Assembly: GCF_036178145.1 (NCBI RefSeq)
Contig: NZ_CP108067.1
Location: 1,178,001 to 1,242,000, forward strand
Direction: 5' to 3'
Source: Streptomyces sp. NBC_00273
GTDB lineage: Bacteria > Actinomycetota > Actinomycetes > Streptomycetales > Streptomycetaceae
Length of the DNA stretch: 64,000 bases
Shown: piece after piece, positions 34,294-43,432 of the stretch
Layout: the number at the start of each line of letters is the position of its first letter
Position numbering within the stretch: position 1 is the stretch's first letter
Position numbers and translations under genes: made by a program
Notes under the pieces: generated by a model
Databases searched by the model: none
What the model was told of the DNA's origin: nothing
Seen by the model: only the letters and a program-made list of their open reading frames with translations

Positions 34294-37200
34294 GCGTACT
34301 CTCCCAGGTAGGCGTCGAAGCCCGCGCGCAGCGCGGGGAGCAGATGCTGGACGTGGGCGTACTCGGCGATTTCCTCGATGGTGTAGCCGTAAGAAGCGCC
34401 GAGCTGGACGAGGTCGTCCTGCGGGGACTGCTCAAGCAGCCCGCGGACCAGGGTGGGCAGGTCGGATCCCCAGGTGGGGTCGTGGAAGGCGCCGTCGATG
34501 AAGTGGAGCTCGACGTGGGTCTGCCCGCGGCGTCCGCGGCCTGCCAACTGGACGCTCTGCCCGAGGAGGGTGGCGACGAGTTCGTACTTCAGCTCGTCGG
34601 GCAGGGCGGAGAAGCGCTTGGGCGCGTTGAGGTTCAGGCGCAGGTGCGCGTCGGCCGCCGCCCGGGCCTGGGCCAGGACGGCGGCGGGGTCGTCGCCGGG
34701 CACGGTGCCGCGCCAAGCCCGGGCGGCGACGCTGGCCGCCAGCACCGCCGGGTCGTCGGCCGGCATGACCGGCCGCACACCCATGGCGATCAGGGTGATG
34801 GCCGACACGGCGACGCCCTCGAACACGGTCAGCACGTTCAAGCCCCGCTCGGTGCGCGGCAGCGGTGAGATGAGCACCTCGCCGTCGAGGTCCGCCAGCT
34901 CCGCGAAACGGTCGCGGGTGAGCTGGCCGATCGCGTCGCAGACCGGCGGCAGAGACGGATCAGGGGTGTCCGCGACGGCGACGTAGATCCGCAGCCGCCG
35001 CCCGAGGGCGAGCGCGGTGTCGTACAGGGCCTGGGCGAACAGGCGCCCCTGCCGGTAGGAATTGACGGTGATCAGGGCCCGCGCGCGATGCCGGGTGCGC
35101 GCCTCCGCCGCAAGCCGGTCCAGGTCGCGCACCAGGCACGGTGCGTAGCCGGCGGCCAGTGAGATGACCCGATGGTCGCGTTCACTGTAGGGAGTGCTGC
35201 CGACGGCCAAGAGCTTTCCGTCGGAGACGGGGGTGCTGTTGAAGATGGTCAGACCACCGCGGAGGGTGTCGGGCATCGCCCAGTCGGGGCGGGCGAGCAG
35301 GTGGGTACGTGCCGCGCCCGGCATGAAGCCGGTGGCGGACATGCCCAGGACAGTACGCTGGCGGCCGCTTAGGGCGAGGGAGACGATGCTGCCGAGGAAC
35401 TGCGTCTCGGTGTGGGGGTCGGCGCGCAGCACCTCCATCTTCAAACTCGCATGGGCACCCGGGTCGTCCAGCCCCTCGAAGCGGAACCCGCCCGGCTGGC
35501 GGCCCAGTGGCCCGAACGGGACGACGGTGCCGGCGCCCTGGTGGCCGATCGCGTCTGCGAGCTCGGAGGCCGCGTCGATGCCGTGCCCGGCGAGTTCGCC
35601 GACCCTGTCCGTCAGAGTGAACATCGTGTGGACGATGGCCGTCAGCCACGTCTTCATGATCAGCGCGTGCAGGACGCCCGCGGTGACTTCCGTGCGCGTG
35701 GGCGCCCGCACCGGCTCCGGCCGGTCGAGACTGCGCTGCGCCGGCACCGTGGACTCGGCAGGTGCTCCGTCGCCTCCGTCCTCGGCGGCGCAGAAGGCTG
35801 GCAGCGCTGCGGAGAGGATCTCCCGCAGTTCGTCCTTGAGGGCGGCAAGCTGCCACTCCCCGCCCTCGTCGATCGTGAGCATCCGCTCCAGTAGGCCCGG
35901 GACGGGCCGCAGCCGGTCCGGCAGGACGGCGCTGGGAGGGCGGTCGCCCGGCCGGGTGGCCACGCGCGGGAGCAAGGCCTGCAGACGGTCGGCCTGCTCG
36001 GCGGTGGCCGCAGCGTCACGGTCCACCCCGATCAGGTGCTCCAGCAAATGCCGGTCCCACTGATGGGGCTGATACCAGCGCTTGCGGTCCTGCAGGACCT
36101 GCCGCGTCCGGCGCGGGTCCTGCCCGCGGGCCAGGGCCCGCGCCTGGGCGACCTCGGTGCAGACCTCCTCCCCGGCCACCAGGTCGAGCAGCTGCTCGGC
36201 CAGGAACACCGCCCGGGTCAAGGGCCGACGCACGGCCATCGCCAGCCGCGGCGGCGCTTGGTGAAGGCTGTCGCGGATGCGCCGCAGCACCGTGGTTGGG
36301 CGGGAGCGGGACGCGAGCTCCAGCACGCCGCACGCGTCGAACCCCCGCGACTGGTAGGCGTCGACCTCGTCGACGACCACATAGGACGCCAGGCGCAGAA
36401 GGAACTCCCGCACGCTGATGCTGTTGCGGACCTCCCCGTCGACCTCCACCGGAACCTTGATCATCCCGGACTGGAAACAGGCATGGGTGGTCACGATGAT
36501 CCGGGCCGTCGTCGCGGCCTCGACATGGGAGAACTTCCCGCAGGACGACACATAAGGGCACAGCGCCCGCTCCGGCTGGCCGAAAGCATCCGACGCCGCG
36601 ACCGTGCACGGCTCCCTGCCGGCTTCGAAGGCGTCGCGTCCCTCGAGCTGCGCCTGCACGGCGCACCCGTAGGCGGAGTTGTCGATGAGGAAGGCGATGC
36701 TCGCCGAAGCGTGCGCCAGCGGCACGCCGGTGCCCTCCAGCTTCGCCGCGGAGCGCAGCGCGAAGTTGTACCGGCTGTTGGGGGCGATGAACGGCGTGGC
36801 CGTCTCCTTGACGCCAGCCGCCCGCAGCTCCTGCTGCAGGGTGGAGGCCTCGGCGTAGACGTCGCCGTTGTCGCTGACCACCAGCACGGTGGTGCGGCCC
36901 TGGCCCGCCTGCTGGATCGCCAGCCCCCGGCCGAAGACGTTCTTGCCCACGCCCGGAGGCGCACTCAGCAGGTGCATCCGGCCCGGCGGCAGGACGACAG
37001 GTTCCACGGGGCGCTGTCCGCCACCGATGGTCCCGCGCAGCAGCAGCGCGATCTGCTTCTCCCGGAAGGCCGGGCCCTTCATGCCCTGGTCGGTGTCCCG
37101 ACTCTGCCAGCCGAGCTCGTCGGCATCTACCACCAACTCCACCGACGGCGCGGTCACGACCTGAGGCGGCCTGTACACCCCCTGCTCGTCGGGGAAGGCG

Positions 37201-37658
37201 AGCTGGACCCGCCCACGCGATGTCGGCGCCGACCAGCCCGATCCGCTCGCGACCCGCAGCATCCGCCCGCGCCTGGTCGGCGCGAGCAGGCGTTCGGCGA
37301 CGTCCGAAGGGTCCTGCCCGTGAGCCGGCAGCACCTCGAGCGCCCGCCCCCGCGCGCTGTACCCGAGCGCGTAGAGAGCGGGCAGCGGGTCGTCCACGTC
37401 CGGAGTGTGGAAGACGTCGTAGACGGTCCGTTCGACGTGGTGCAGTAGTGCCTCCCCCCGATGGCGGGTGCCCAACAGCGCGCCGAGGCGCTGCTTGTCC
37501 GCCTCCGACCACTGCTCCCAGCCCGCCACGACACGCGGCGCGTGCCCGCTCAGCAGGACATGGGCGTCCGCGACGCGCACCACCTGCCGCCCGTCGCGGA
37601 ACCGGGCGGGAAGAAGATACTCAGCCAAGGCCAGAGCCCCGGCAATCGTCCTGCTCAC
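34290..37658 (-). CDS. DinG/Rad3-like SF2 helicase of the pPIWI_RE system
   Basis: The 1122-residue helicase has Walker A SAPPGVGKN (232-240), a DEAH-equivalent VVVDEVDAY (427-435) and a C-terminal motif VI QLAGRGRRG (from about 1037). Cysteines at 332, 351, 367 and 373 between motifs I and II sit where DinG/XPD helicases bind an Fe-S cluster. The residue after the Walker lysine is Asn rather than Ser/Thr, which is unusual. The first 220 residues are a family-specific extension. GTG start overlaps the REase stop (GTGA), and its own stop overlaps the pPIWI start. It probably unwinds DNA or R-loops for its partners. Confidence 0.85.
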   Translation of the reverse strand: MSRTIAGALALAEYLLPARFRDGRQVVRVADAHVLLSGHAPRVVAGWEQWSEADKQRLGALLGTRHRGEALLHHVERTVYDVFHTPDVDDPLPALYALGYSARGRALEVLPAHGQDPSDVAERLLAPTRRGRMLRVASGSGWSAPTSRGRVQLAFPDEQGVYRPPQVVTAPSVELVVDADELGWQSRDTDQGMKGPAFREKQIALLLRGTIGGGQRPVEPVVLPPGRMHLLSAPPGVGKNVFGRGLAIQQAGQGRTTVLVVSDNGDVYAEASTLQQELRAAGVKETATPFIAPNSRYNFALRSAAKLEGTGVPLAHASASIAFLIDNSAYGCAVQAQLEGRDAFEAGREPCTVAASDAFGQPERALCPYVSSCGKFSHVEAATTARIIVTTHACFQSGMIKVPVEVDGEVRNSISVREFLLRLASYVVVDEVDAYQSRGFDACGVLELASRSRPTTVLRRIRDSLHQAPPRLAMAVRRPLTRAVFLAEQLLDLVAGEEVCTEVAQARALARGQDPRRTRQVLQDRKRWYQPHQWDRHLLEHLIGVDRDAAATAEQADRLQALLPRVATRPGDRPPSAVLPDRLRPVPGLLERMLTIDEGGEWQLAALKDELREILSAALPAFCAAEDGGDGAPAESTVPAQRSLDRPEPVRAPTRTEVTAGVLHALIMKTWLTAIVHTMFTLTDRVGELAGHGIDAASELADAIGHQGAGTVVPFGPLGRQPGGFRFEGLDDPGAHASLKMEVLRADPHTETQFLGSIVSLALSGRQRTVLGMSATGFMPGAARTHLLARPDWAMPDTLRGGLTIFNSTPVSDGKLLAVGSTPYSERDHRVISLAAGYAPCLVRDLDRLAAEARTRHRARALITVNSYRQGRLFAQALYDTALALGRRLRIYVAVADTPDPSLPPVCDAIGQLTRDRFAELADLDGEVLISPLPRTERGLNVLTVFEGVAVSAITLIAMGVRPVMPADDPAVLAASVAARAWRGTVPGDDPAAVLAQARAAADAHLRLNLNAPKRFSALPDELKYELVATLLGQSVQLAGRGRRGQTHVELHFIDGAFHDPTWGSDLPTLVRGLLEQSPQDDLVQLGASYGYTIEEIAEYAHVQHLLPALRAGFDAYLGEYA

Positions 37659-38857
37659 GCCCCCTCCACCTCCGCCACCAGGTCGCCATCGGTCAGCACG
37701 CGCGCCCCGCTGCCCCGCACCACCCGGCGCAGCAGCGGCAGGTACCCCCGCAGGTGTTCAGGCACCACAAAGCACAGATCGCCGGGCCCCTCGGGATCCT
37801 CGCGCAGCTTCTGGGCCAGCCCGTACGGGTCGGCCCAGGTCTTGACGTCGACGCGCCACGCCCTGGACCGGCCGGGACGAGTGACATGCAGGTCATAGGC
37901 GTCGCCGAACGGCCACAGCCGCACCTCCGCGCCCAAGGCGACCAGCCGGTCGCGCAGCTCGACCTCCAGCAGGCCCGGGAGCGTCACCCACAGCCACAGG
38001 GCGTAGGGCAACGCCACGTAGCCCTCCACGGGCAGCAGCTCCGGCACGGTGCGCAGTTCGCCGCACGGGACCAGGCGCCAGCCCGCCACCGCAGTCGGCT
38101 CGGCCCGGTACCGGGCGCCCAGCAGGCTGTGGCGCTCGTCCTCGCACTCGACATTCACCACGCCGTTGGTGCGGTAGGTGGCCCGCATCGTCCATCTGCA
38201 CATCGGACACGCTGCCCACAGGCCGCCGAACTGCCGGGTCGGGGAGATATCGGTGTACGCGCCCAGCTCGACCAACGCGGTGTTCCGGGACAAAACGCGC
38301 CGTGTCAGGACGGGCGTGCGGACCATCGCCTCCCGGCCCTGGGTGTACGCCTCGAAGCCGACGGCCCTCAGCGCGCGGAAGACGGCGTGCTGGACGGTCT
38401 CGCCGGAGATCCGCGACAGCCCGGTACTCACCGGCAGCATCCCCACCGCCCGCAGCAGGCTGTGCAGATGGCGGATGTCGGCACCGATCCCCGGGGCCTG
38501 GTGGCCGTGCTCAGAGGCCTCCACCGCGAGCCGGTGCAGCGCCGAACTGGGCATGCCGTCGTCATCGAGCAGCCACAGCTTGCCGAGCACTGATCCCTGG
38601 GGACGTCCCGGCAGAAGGTCGGCCACCCGGCTTCCGCGGAGCCGACGGGCGAACACCTCGTAGGACGGTGCCTGCTCAAGGACCCCGAACGAGCGCACGT
38701 AGCGACCATGGCACTCCATCAGCAGCCGCATCCGTCCCTGCGCCTCGCCCTCACTGCTACTCAAGGCGAGCGCTGCGACCACGCAGGCGTCGAGCGCTGC
38801 GCGCTGGTCCGCGTCGAGTTCTTGAACGGCCGCTGCCGTCCCGGCTACCGCCGACAC
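37655..38857 (-). CDS. pPIWI_RE-associated restriction endonuclease-like protein
   Basis: The 400-residue first gene of the operon ends in a PD-(D/E)xK fold: YDLHV (Asp322) and WRVDVKTW (Asp337-Val-Lys339), followed by the amphipathic helix seen in such nucleases. A zinc-knuckle-like cluster (Cys217, Cys220, Cys238) lies before it. The N-terminal half is helical and unassigned. The GTG start at 38857 has an ideal GGGAGGA 6 bp upstream; the open frame extends further but reads as non-coding. The 268-bp gap to the divergent kinase should hold the operon promoter. Confidence 0.8.
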   Translation of the reverse strand: MSAVAGTAAAVQELDADQRAALDACVVAALALSSSEGEAQGRMRLLMECHGRYVRSFGVLEQAPSYEVFARRLRGSRVADLLPGRPQGSVLGKLWLLDDDGMPSSALHRLAVEASEHGHQAPGIGADIRHLHSLLRAVGMLPVSTGLSRISGETVQHAVFRALRAVGFEAYTQGREAMVRTPVLTRRVLSRNTALVELGAYTDISPTRQFGGLWAACPMCRWTMRATYRTNGVVNVECEDERHSLLGARYRAEPTAVAGWRLVPCGELRTVPELLPVEGYVALPYALWLWVTLPGLLEVELRDRLVALGAEVRLWPFGDAYDLHVTRPGRSRAWRVDVKTWADPYGLAQKLREDPEGPGDLCFVVPEHLRGYLPLLRRVVRGSGARVLTDGDLVAEVEGA

Positions 38858-39125
38858 TCCGGTCCTCCCTGCACCGCATCGAGCCCATGCCACAACCTCA
38901 ACCCCTCCGCCCTGTGGGAGGGCACGGGAGTTCGGGGACCTTCCCCCGATCCGGTGACCCCAGTCCGACGTGCGCGGTGCGGTGGTCTTCCGGACGGACT
39001 CGTGTCCGGCTGCCTCCGGATCGGGGCCAGCAGCGTCGTGCTCCCAACAGCGCTCCGCAGGCGACGCGTGGGCCAAGCGCTTCCTCCCCCCGGTGAAGCC
39101 CTCACCCGCCTCACCGAACGGCTCG

Positions 39126-39950
39126 GTGATCCCAATCACCGCCAGACTCCTGAGTGACCGGCGCGGTTCCCGGGCCTGGAAGATCCAAGGGCCTCGGGGA
39201 ACCGTGGCCCTGAAGGCGAACAGCCCCGACGAGGCGACCGCCCGGGACAAGGCTGCCGAGATTGCCCAGGAGGACGAGCACCTCCTCCGCCTCACCGAGG
39301 CCGGCGCCCTTCGCCCCGACTACCGCGTCGCCGCCGGCCCTTGGGACGGTGGCCGGTGGCTCGCGGTCGGCTGGGTCGACGGCGTCCCGCTGTGGCGGGC
39401 GCTCGCCCTGGCCCGCGGCCCCGAAGGCGACCGCCCGTCGGTCCGGACCTGGCTCCAGCGCATCGTCCGCACCTGGGCCGAGCACCTGGCCGGCTGGGCC
39501 CACGCCGACGTCCAGCCCACCAACACCCTCATCGCCGAAGGCGGCCGCGCCGAGGTCATCGACTACGCCCTCGCCTGCGGCCCCGAACCGGATAGGCGCT
39601 TGCCGTACCGCGGCGCTCTAACCCACACGACCGCCCCCGAGATCGCCGCCGCCGTTCTCGCGACCGCGGCGGACATACACGTTCAGGCGCAGCCGGCTGC
39701 CGACGTGTGGAGCCTGGGTGCCTCCTTGTTCTGGTGCTGGACCGGCCACCGCCCCGTCCCCTACGACGACAGCCTCGACCGCCTGGACAAGCTGGCGGTC
39801 ATCGCCACAGGCCGCGCCAGCCCGCTGGCCGACGTACGGCCCTGGCCGTTCCCCGACTTCGAGACCACTATCACCGCCTGCCTGGCCCCTGACCCCGCCG
39901 ACCGCCCAACCGCCAAGGAACTGATCGCAGCATGGCCCTGCGCGCCCTGA
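39126..39950 (+). CDS. Protein kinase-like gene
   Basis: About 274 residues with a minimal eukaryotic-like kinase fold: VALKAN (ATP lysine), AGWAHADVQPTNTLI (HxDxxxxN catalytic loop), VIDYALA in place of DFG, and ADVWSLGASLFW (subdomain IX). No membrane segment. Target unknown; position beside the pPIWI_RE operon suggests a defence or regulatory link, which is inference. The start is uncertain: GTG 39126 is just before the first kinase-like residues. A GTG at 38970 would add 52 residues that look non-coding. The 3' end overlaps the GNAT gene by 19 bp. Confidence 0.65.
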   Translation: MIPITARLLSDRRGSRAWKIQGPRGTVALKANSPDEATARDKAAEIAQEDEHLLRLTEAGALRPDYRVAAGPWDGGRWLAVGWVDGVPLWRALALARGPEGDRPSVRTWLQRIVRTWAEHLAGWAHADVQPTNTLIAEGGRAEVIDYALACGPEPDRRLPYRGALTHTTAPEIAAAVLATAADIHVQAQPAADVWSLGASLFWCWTGHRPVPYDDSLDRLDKLAVIATGRASPLADVRPWPFPDFETTITACLAPDPADRPTAKELIAAWPCAP

Positions 39951-40424
39951 CCCTCGACGACGCCCCCGCCCTCACCCGCATCTACAGCGGCGCCTCGGTC
40001 CGGTACACCACCGGCCGCGCGCTCTCTCTAGACCAGGCCCCGGAGAAGATCCGCAGCGCCCTCGTACGGGCGGCCGCGACTCCGAGGGCGCAGTGGAGCT
40101 GGGGCATCCTCGCCGCCGACGAGATGATCGGCCTCATCGCTCTGCGCCGCCGCTCGCCCGTTATGGGGACCATCAGCTACATCCTGCGCGAGGACACCTG
40201 GGGCAACGGCTACGCCACCGACGCCGCCCAGCAGGTCGTCGCCTTCGCCTTCACCACCGCTGGCCTGGAGCGGGTGGAAGCCATGCACCACCCCGCCAAT
40301 CCGGCCTCCGGCCGGTGTCCTGGCCAAGGCCGGCTTCTCCCGCAGCGGTACCACCGACCAGCCTGCCGCCGATGGGGCCGTCGTGCCATACGAGACGTAC
40401 GCAATCCGAAACAGGGCGCGCTAA
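39932..40424 (+). pseudogene. GNAT acetyltransferase with one-base insertion
   Basis: The frame from 39932 (MALRALTLDDAPALTRIY) gives a RimJ/RimL-like GNAT up to EAMHHPANPASGR. Near 40316 an extra base diverts it. The next frame continues VLAKAGFSRSGTTDQ and ends VVPYETYAIRNRAR at a TAA at 40422-40424, as the family requires. So the gene is frameshifted by +1, or the base is a sequencing error. It is translationally coupled to the kinase. Confidence 0.7.
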
Positions 40425-40761
40425 GGCGCAGGAGAGGCGCACCGAGAGGGGCCTGTCCGTGTCCGGGGCTGGCGGCGCTGTCAGGACGGCTTGCCCCGGC
40501 TCGGGCGGGTCAGCGGCGCCCGACGGTGCCGCGGACGAGGGCGTAGGTAATCACGCAGAAGCCACCCCGTAGGTGAGTGCCGATGCTGGCGAGTCCGGCT
40601 GCCAGACCGTGTTCTCGGCGGTTGTTGGAAGGCCGGTCAGATGAGCGGTTCCTCAGGGTTGTGAGTGGCCGAGACCGCACCCTTCTCGTCCATCTGACGT
40701 AAACTGGTGCTGGGCGGTCAACTCCGGCCGCTCTGCTCCCGCGTGCCCAAGGAGGCGTGCC
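40425..40761. other. Gap without a convincing gene
   Basis: This 337-bp stretch separates the GNAT remnant from the SIR2 gene. A minus-strand segment near 40510-40620 reads GLAASI-like then THLRGGFCVITYALVRG, possibly a remnant, but it has no start or partner. The last bases hold the AAGGAGG ribosome binding site (40749-40755) of the SIR2 gene. Confidence 0.4.
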
Positions 40762-42551
40762 GTGGTCGAACAGTCGACGGAACCCCATGTGAATCTTGCC
40801 CTCGGTCTGCGGGCCGTACCCGGGGGGTACGCGGTGCTGCTCGGTGCCGGGGCTTCCGTATCGGCCGGCATGCTTTCCGCCTGGGGCGTCCAGTGCGATC
40901 TGATCCGCCAGATTGCCAGCGTCGAGGGCGTCGAGATCCCCGATGGAGACGACGGTCCGTACGACTGGTACGTGAACCGCTTCGAGCGCGACCCGGCCTA
41001 CGACACCCTCCTGGCTGACCTCTCCGGTACCACGGGCGGGCGCCAGGTGCTGCTCCGCTCCTAACTTCGAGCCCGACGAGACGGAGCGCGAGCAGGGCAT
41101 CAAGCAGCCCGCGGACGCGCACCGCGCTCTCGCACGCCTGGTCGCCGACGGATACATCAGGGTGATCATCACCCTGAACTTCGACCACCTCATCGAGGAC
41201 GCCCTGCGCGAGGCCGGGCTGCGCCCGACCATCATCAGGCGCCCGTCCGACATGGCCGGGATGATCCCCCTGCACGCACAGCGCCAGGGCGTGGTCATCC
41301 ACCTCCACGGCGACTACCTCGACCCGGACAGCATGCGCAACACCCCCGAGGAGCTCAGCTCGTACGAGGAGGAGGTCGACAAGCTCCTCGACCAGGTCTT
41401 CGACGAGTACGGCCTGATCATCGCCGGATGGTCAGCCAAGTACAACCCGGCCCTCGTGAACGCCCTCAGACGCTGCCCCACTCGCCGCTTCGACACCTAC
41501 TGGGCAGACCCGTACCCCCTCTCCACCACCGCCATCGAGCTCATGGAACAGCGCCAGGGCACCTACGTGCCGGCCGACGCCGACCGCTTCCTCACCCGCA
41601 CCGCCGACGCCGTCACCGCCCTCGCCGAGCACAACCGCGCCAACCCCCAGAACATCGCCACCGCCATCGCCACCGCCAAGCGCGAACTGCGCGGCGACGG
41701 CCCGGCCATCAACCTCCATGACACCCTGCGCCGCGAAGCCGCCCGCCTTGCCGACCACCCGCTGCGCACGGACACCGCTGACCTCCCCCAGCCTGATCTG
41801 GACGCCGAGCACGAGCGGCGCCTTACGGCGTGGGAGGCCGAGACCGAGACGCTGGCCGCTCTCGCTGCGGTCACCGCCTACTGGGGCACCGATACCACCG
41901 ACCGCTACTGGTTCACCGACGTCGAGCGTCTCGCAACCGTCACGTGGGGTACCGGGCACAGGGCTCTCAACGATCTGCGCCGCGCGCCGGCCACCCTGCT
42001 CCTCCATAGCGCCGGTATCGCCGCGGCCGCGGCCGAACGCTGGCCGCTGGCGGCCCGCCTGCTCACCGGCCCCCGCGCCGAGGACATCATGAGCAGGCTC
42101 GACATGCCTGCGGCGGCCCTGCTCGGACCCGACACGGTTCTCAGCCTGCCCACCTCCGCAGCACGGGTACACAAGTACCTCAAGCCCATCTTCACCGGGC
42201 ACGTGGTGGCCAACGAGAACGCCTTCACCGAGGGCGTGGGAGCACTTCGAGTACCTGCGCCTGCTCGTCCAGGAGGACGCCGGGAACTACATCGGCACGC
42301 CGCACCTGCTGGTCTCCGGGACGCGCGGCGACTACCGGCCGCTGGCATCCCACTGGCTCGAGCGTGAACTCGCATCGGGCGACCAGCACCCGCTGCTGCG
42401 CGCCGGCTTTCTCGGAGGAGACCTCGAAAGGGTCACCAAGACCCAGAAGATGGCGGACTCCCGCATTTCCGACTGGGTCGACCGGATCGACTGGAGCACC
42501 AGCAAGGTGATCAACAGGTACGGACGGTTCTATCCTGACGAACTGAACTGA
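40762..42551 (+). pseudogene. SIR2-family defence-type protein, two one-base insertions
   Basis: The GTG at 40762 has a perfect AAGGAGG 6 bp upstream. The N-terminus has the NAD-binding GAGASVSAGMLSAW. An extra A at 41063-41064 then creates a stop. The next frame resumes FEPDETEREQ and gives VIITLNFDHLIEDAL (TxNxD-type) and IHLHGD, core SIR2 motifs. A second extra base (G42236) shifts frame again; the third frame reads WEHFEYLRLLVQEDAGNY and ends GRFYPDELN at 42551. Repaired, it encodes about 595 residues: a SIR2 NADase-type domain and a long effector-unassigned C-terminus. Confidence 0.75.
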
Positions 42552-42577
42552 CTCAGAGCGAACAAGCACTGGGGGCC

Positions 42578-42651
42578 TGACCTGTGACAGTGAAGATGGG
42601 CTGATTGCCACCCAAGTTGAGCCAACGCTACTTTGTGACAACGAAGTTGGG
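42578..42651 (+). repeat. Left terminal inverted repeat with transposase sites
   Basis: 74 bp that align without gaps to the inverted right end, with 58 identities by my count. Within it three related units recur: GTGACAGTGAAGATGGG, TTGCCACCCAAGTTGAGCC and TTGTGACAACGAAGTTGGG. They are probably TnsB binding sites. Confidence 0.88.
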
Positions 42652-42670
42652 CCGGTGGGGGACTCGTTGG

Positions 42671-43432
42671 GTGGGGGACGTGGTGGGGGCACCTGCCCAG
42701 GCAGTTGATCAGGCTGCGCTTACGGGCTTTGAGCTGGACTTTTCTGTTGACGCGGTACGCAGACGTCGGCCGCTGGGGTCTAGCTGGGACGTCCGATTCG
42801 AGGGCGTGGAGCCGGTCCGTGAGTTCTCGTGGCACAGGTACACGCGGGGCTTCGCGGGCTGGTACTACTCGGCGACGGTGAGGGACCACGTCGGCTACGA
42901 GTCGTGGCTGGAGCGGGACCGGCTGGTCCTGCTGGACCGGGATCCGCAGGTGGTGGGCATCGCCTCGCAGCCGTTCTGGCTGCATTGGGATGACGGGGGC
43001 CGGGGGCGCCGGCACGCGCCCGACTACTTCGTCCGGCTCGCCGACGATGGGGCCCGTGTCGTTGATGTCCGCGCCGAGGACGACCTGGACGAGCAGACGC
43101 GGGAAGCCTTCGCCGCGACCGAGCGCGCGTGCCGGGCGGTGGGCTGGGAGTTCACCTGGGCGGGGCGGCCGGATCCGGTGTTCATGGCGAACGTCCGCTG
43201 GCTGGCCCGCTACCGGCGGGCCCGCTGCGGCCGGCCGGCGGAGGTGGCGGCCCGGCTGCTGGAGGTGTTCCGGGAGCCGAAGGGTTTGTGGGAGGGCGCC
43301 GGGCTGGTCGGGGACCGGCTGCGGGTGCTGCCGGTGCTGTTCCACCTGCTGTGGTCCGGAGCTTTGGAGACGGACCTGGCGGGGGCCTTGATGCAGACCG
43401 ACAGCGTGGTCTGGACGGAGAGAAGCGGATGA
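42671..43432 (+). CDS. tnsA: TnsA-like transposon endonuclease
   Basis: About 253 residues. The core WDVRFEGVEPVREFSW, HVGYESWLERDRLVLLD, and GRRHAPDYFVRLADDGARVVDVRAED gives the TnsA N-terminal-type PD-(D/E)xK fold: Glu in YESWLE, Asp in APDYF and a VxDVR strand in place of ExK. It cuts the 5' ends of the element, allowing cut-and-paste. A TTG start at 42605 lies in the terminal repeat and is unlikely; GTG 42671 is my choice, with GTG 42683 also possible. It overlaps tnsB by 4 bp (ATGA). Confidence 0.82.
   Translation: MGDVVGAPAQAVDQAALTGFELDFSVDAVRRRRPLGSSWDVRFEGVEPVREFSWHRYTRGFAGWYYSATVRDHVGYESWLERDRLVLLDRDPQVVGIASQPFWLHWDDGGRGRRHAPDYFVRLADDGARVVDVRAEDDLDEQTREAFAATERACRAVGWEFTWAGRPDPVFMANVRWLARYRRARCGRPAEVAARLLEVFREPKGLWEGAGLVGDRLRVLPVLFHLLWSGALETDLAGALMQTDSVVWTERSG

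Noticed and set aside
38970..39125. N-terminal 52-residue extension of the kinase-like gene
   Set aside because: Composition is non-coding-like, there is no ribosome binding site, and kinase similarity begins only after 39126.
42571..42582. Transposon border at CCTGACC or at TGTGACAG
   Set aside because: Neither gives a direct repeat; the border at TGACC gives a perfect 5-bp GGGCC duplication.
42605..43432. TTG start of tnsA at 42605
   Set aside because: It lies inside the terminal inverted repeat, so the first 22 codons would be TnsB binding sites; a downstream GTG is more likely.
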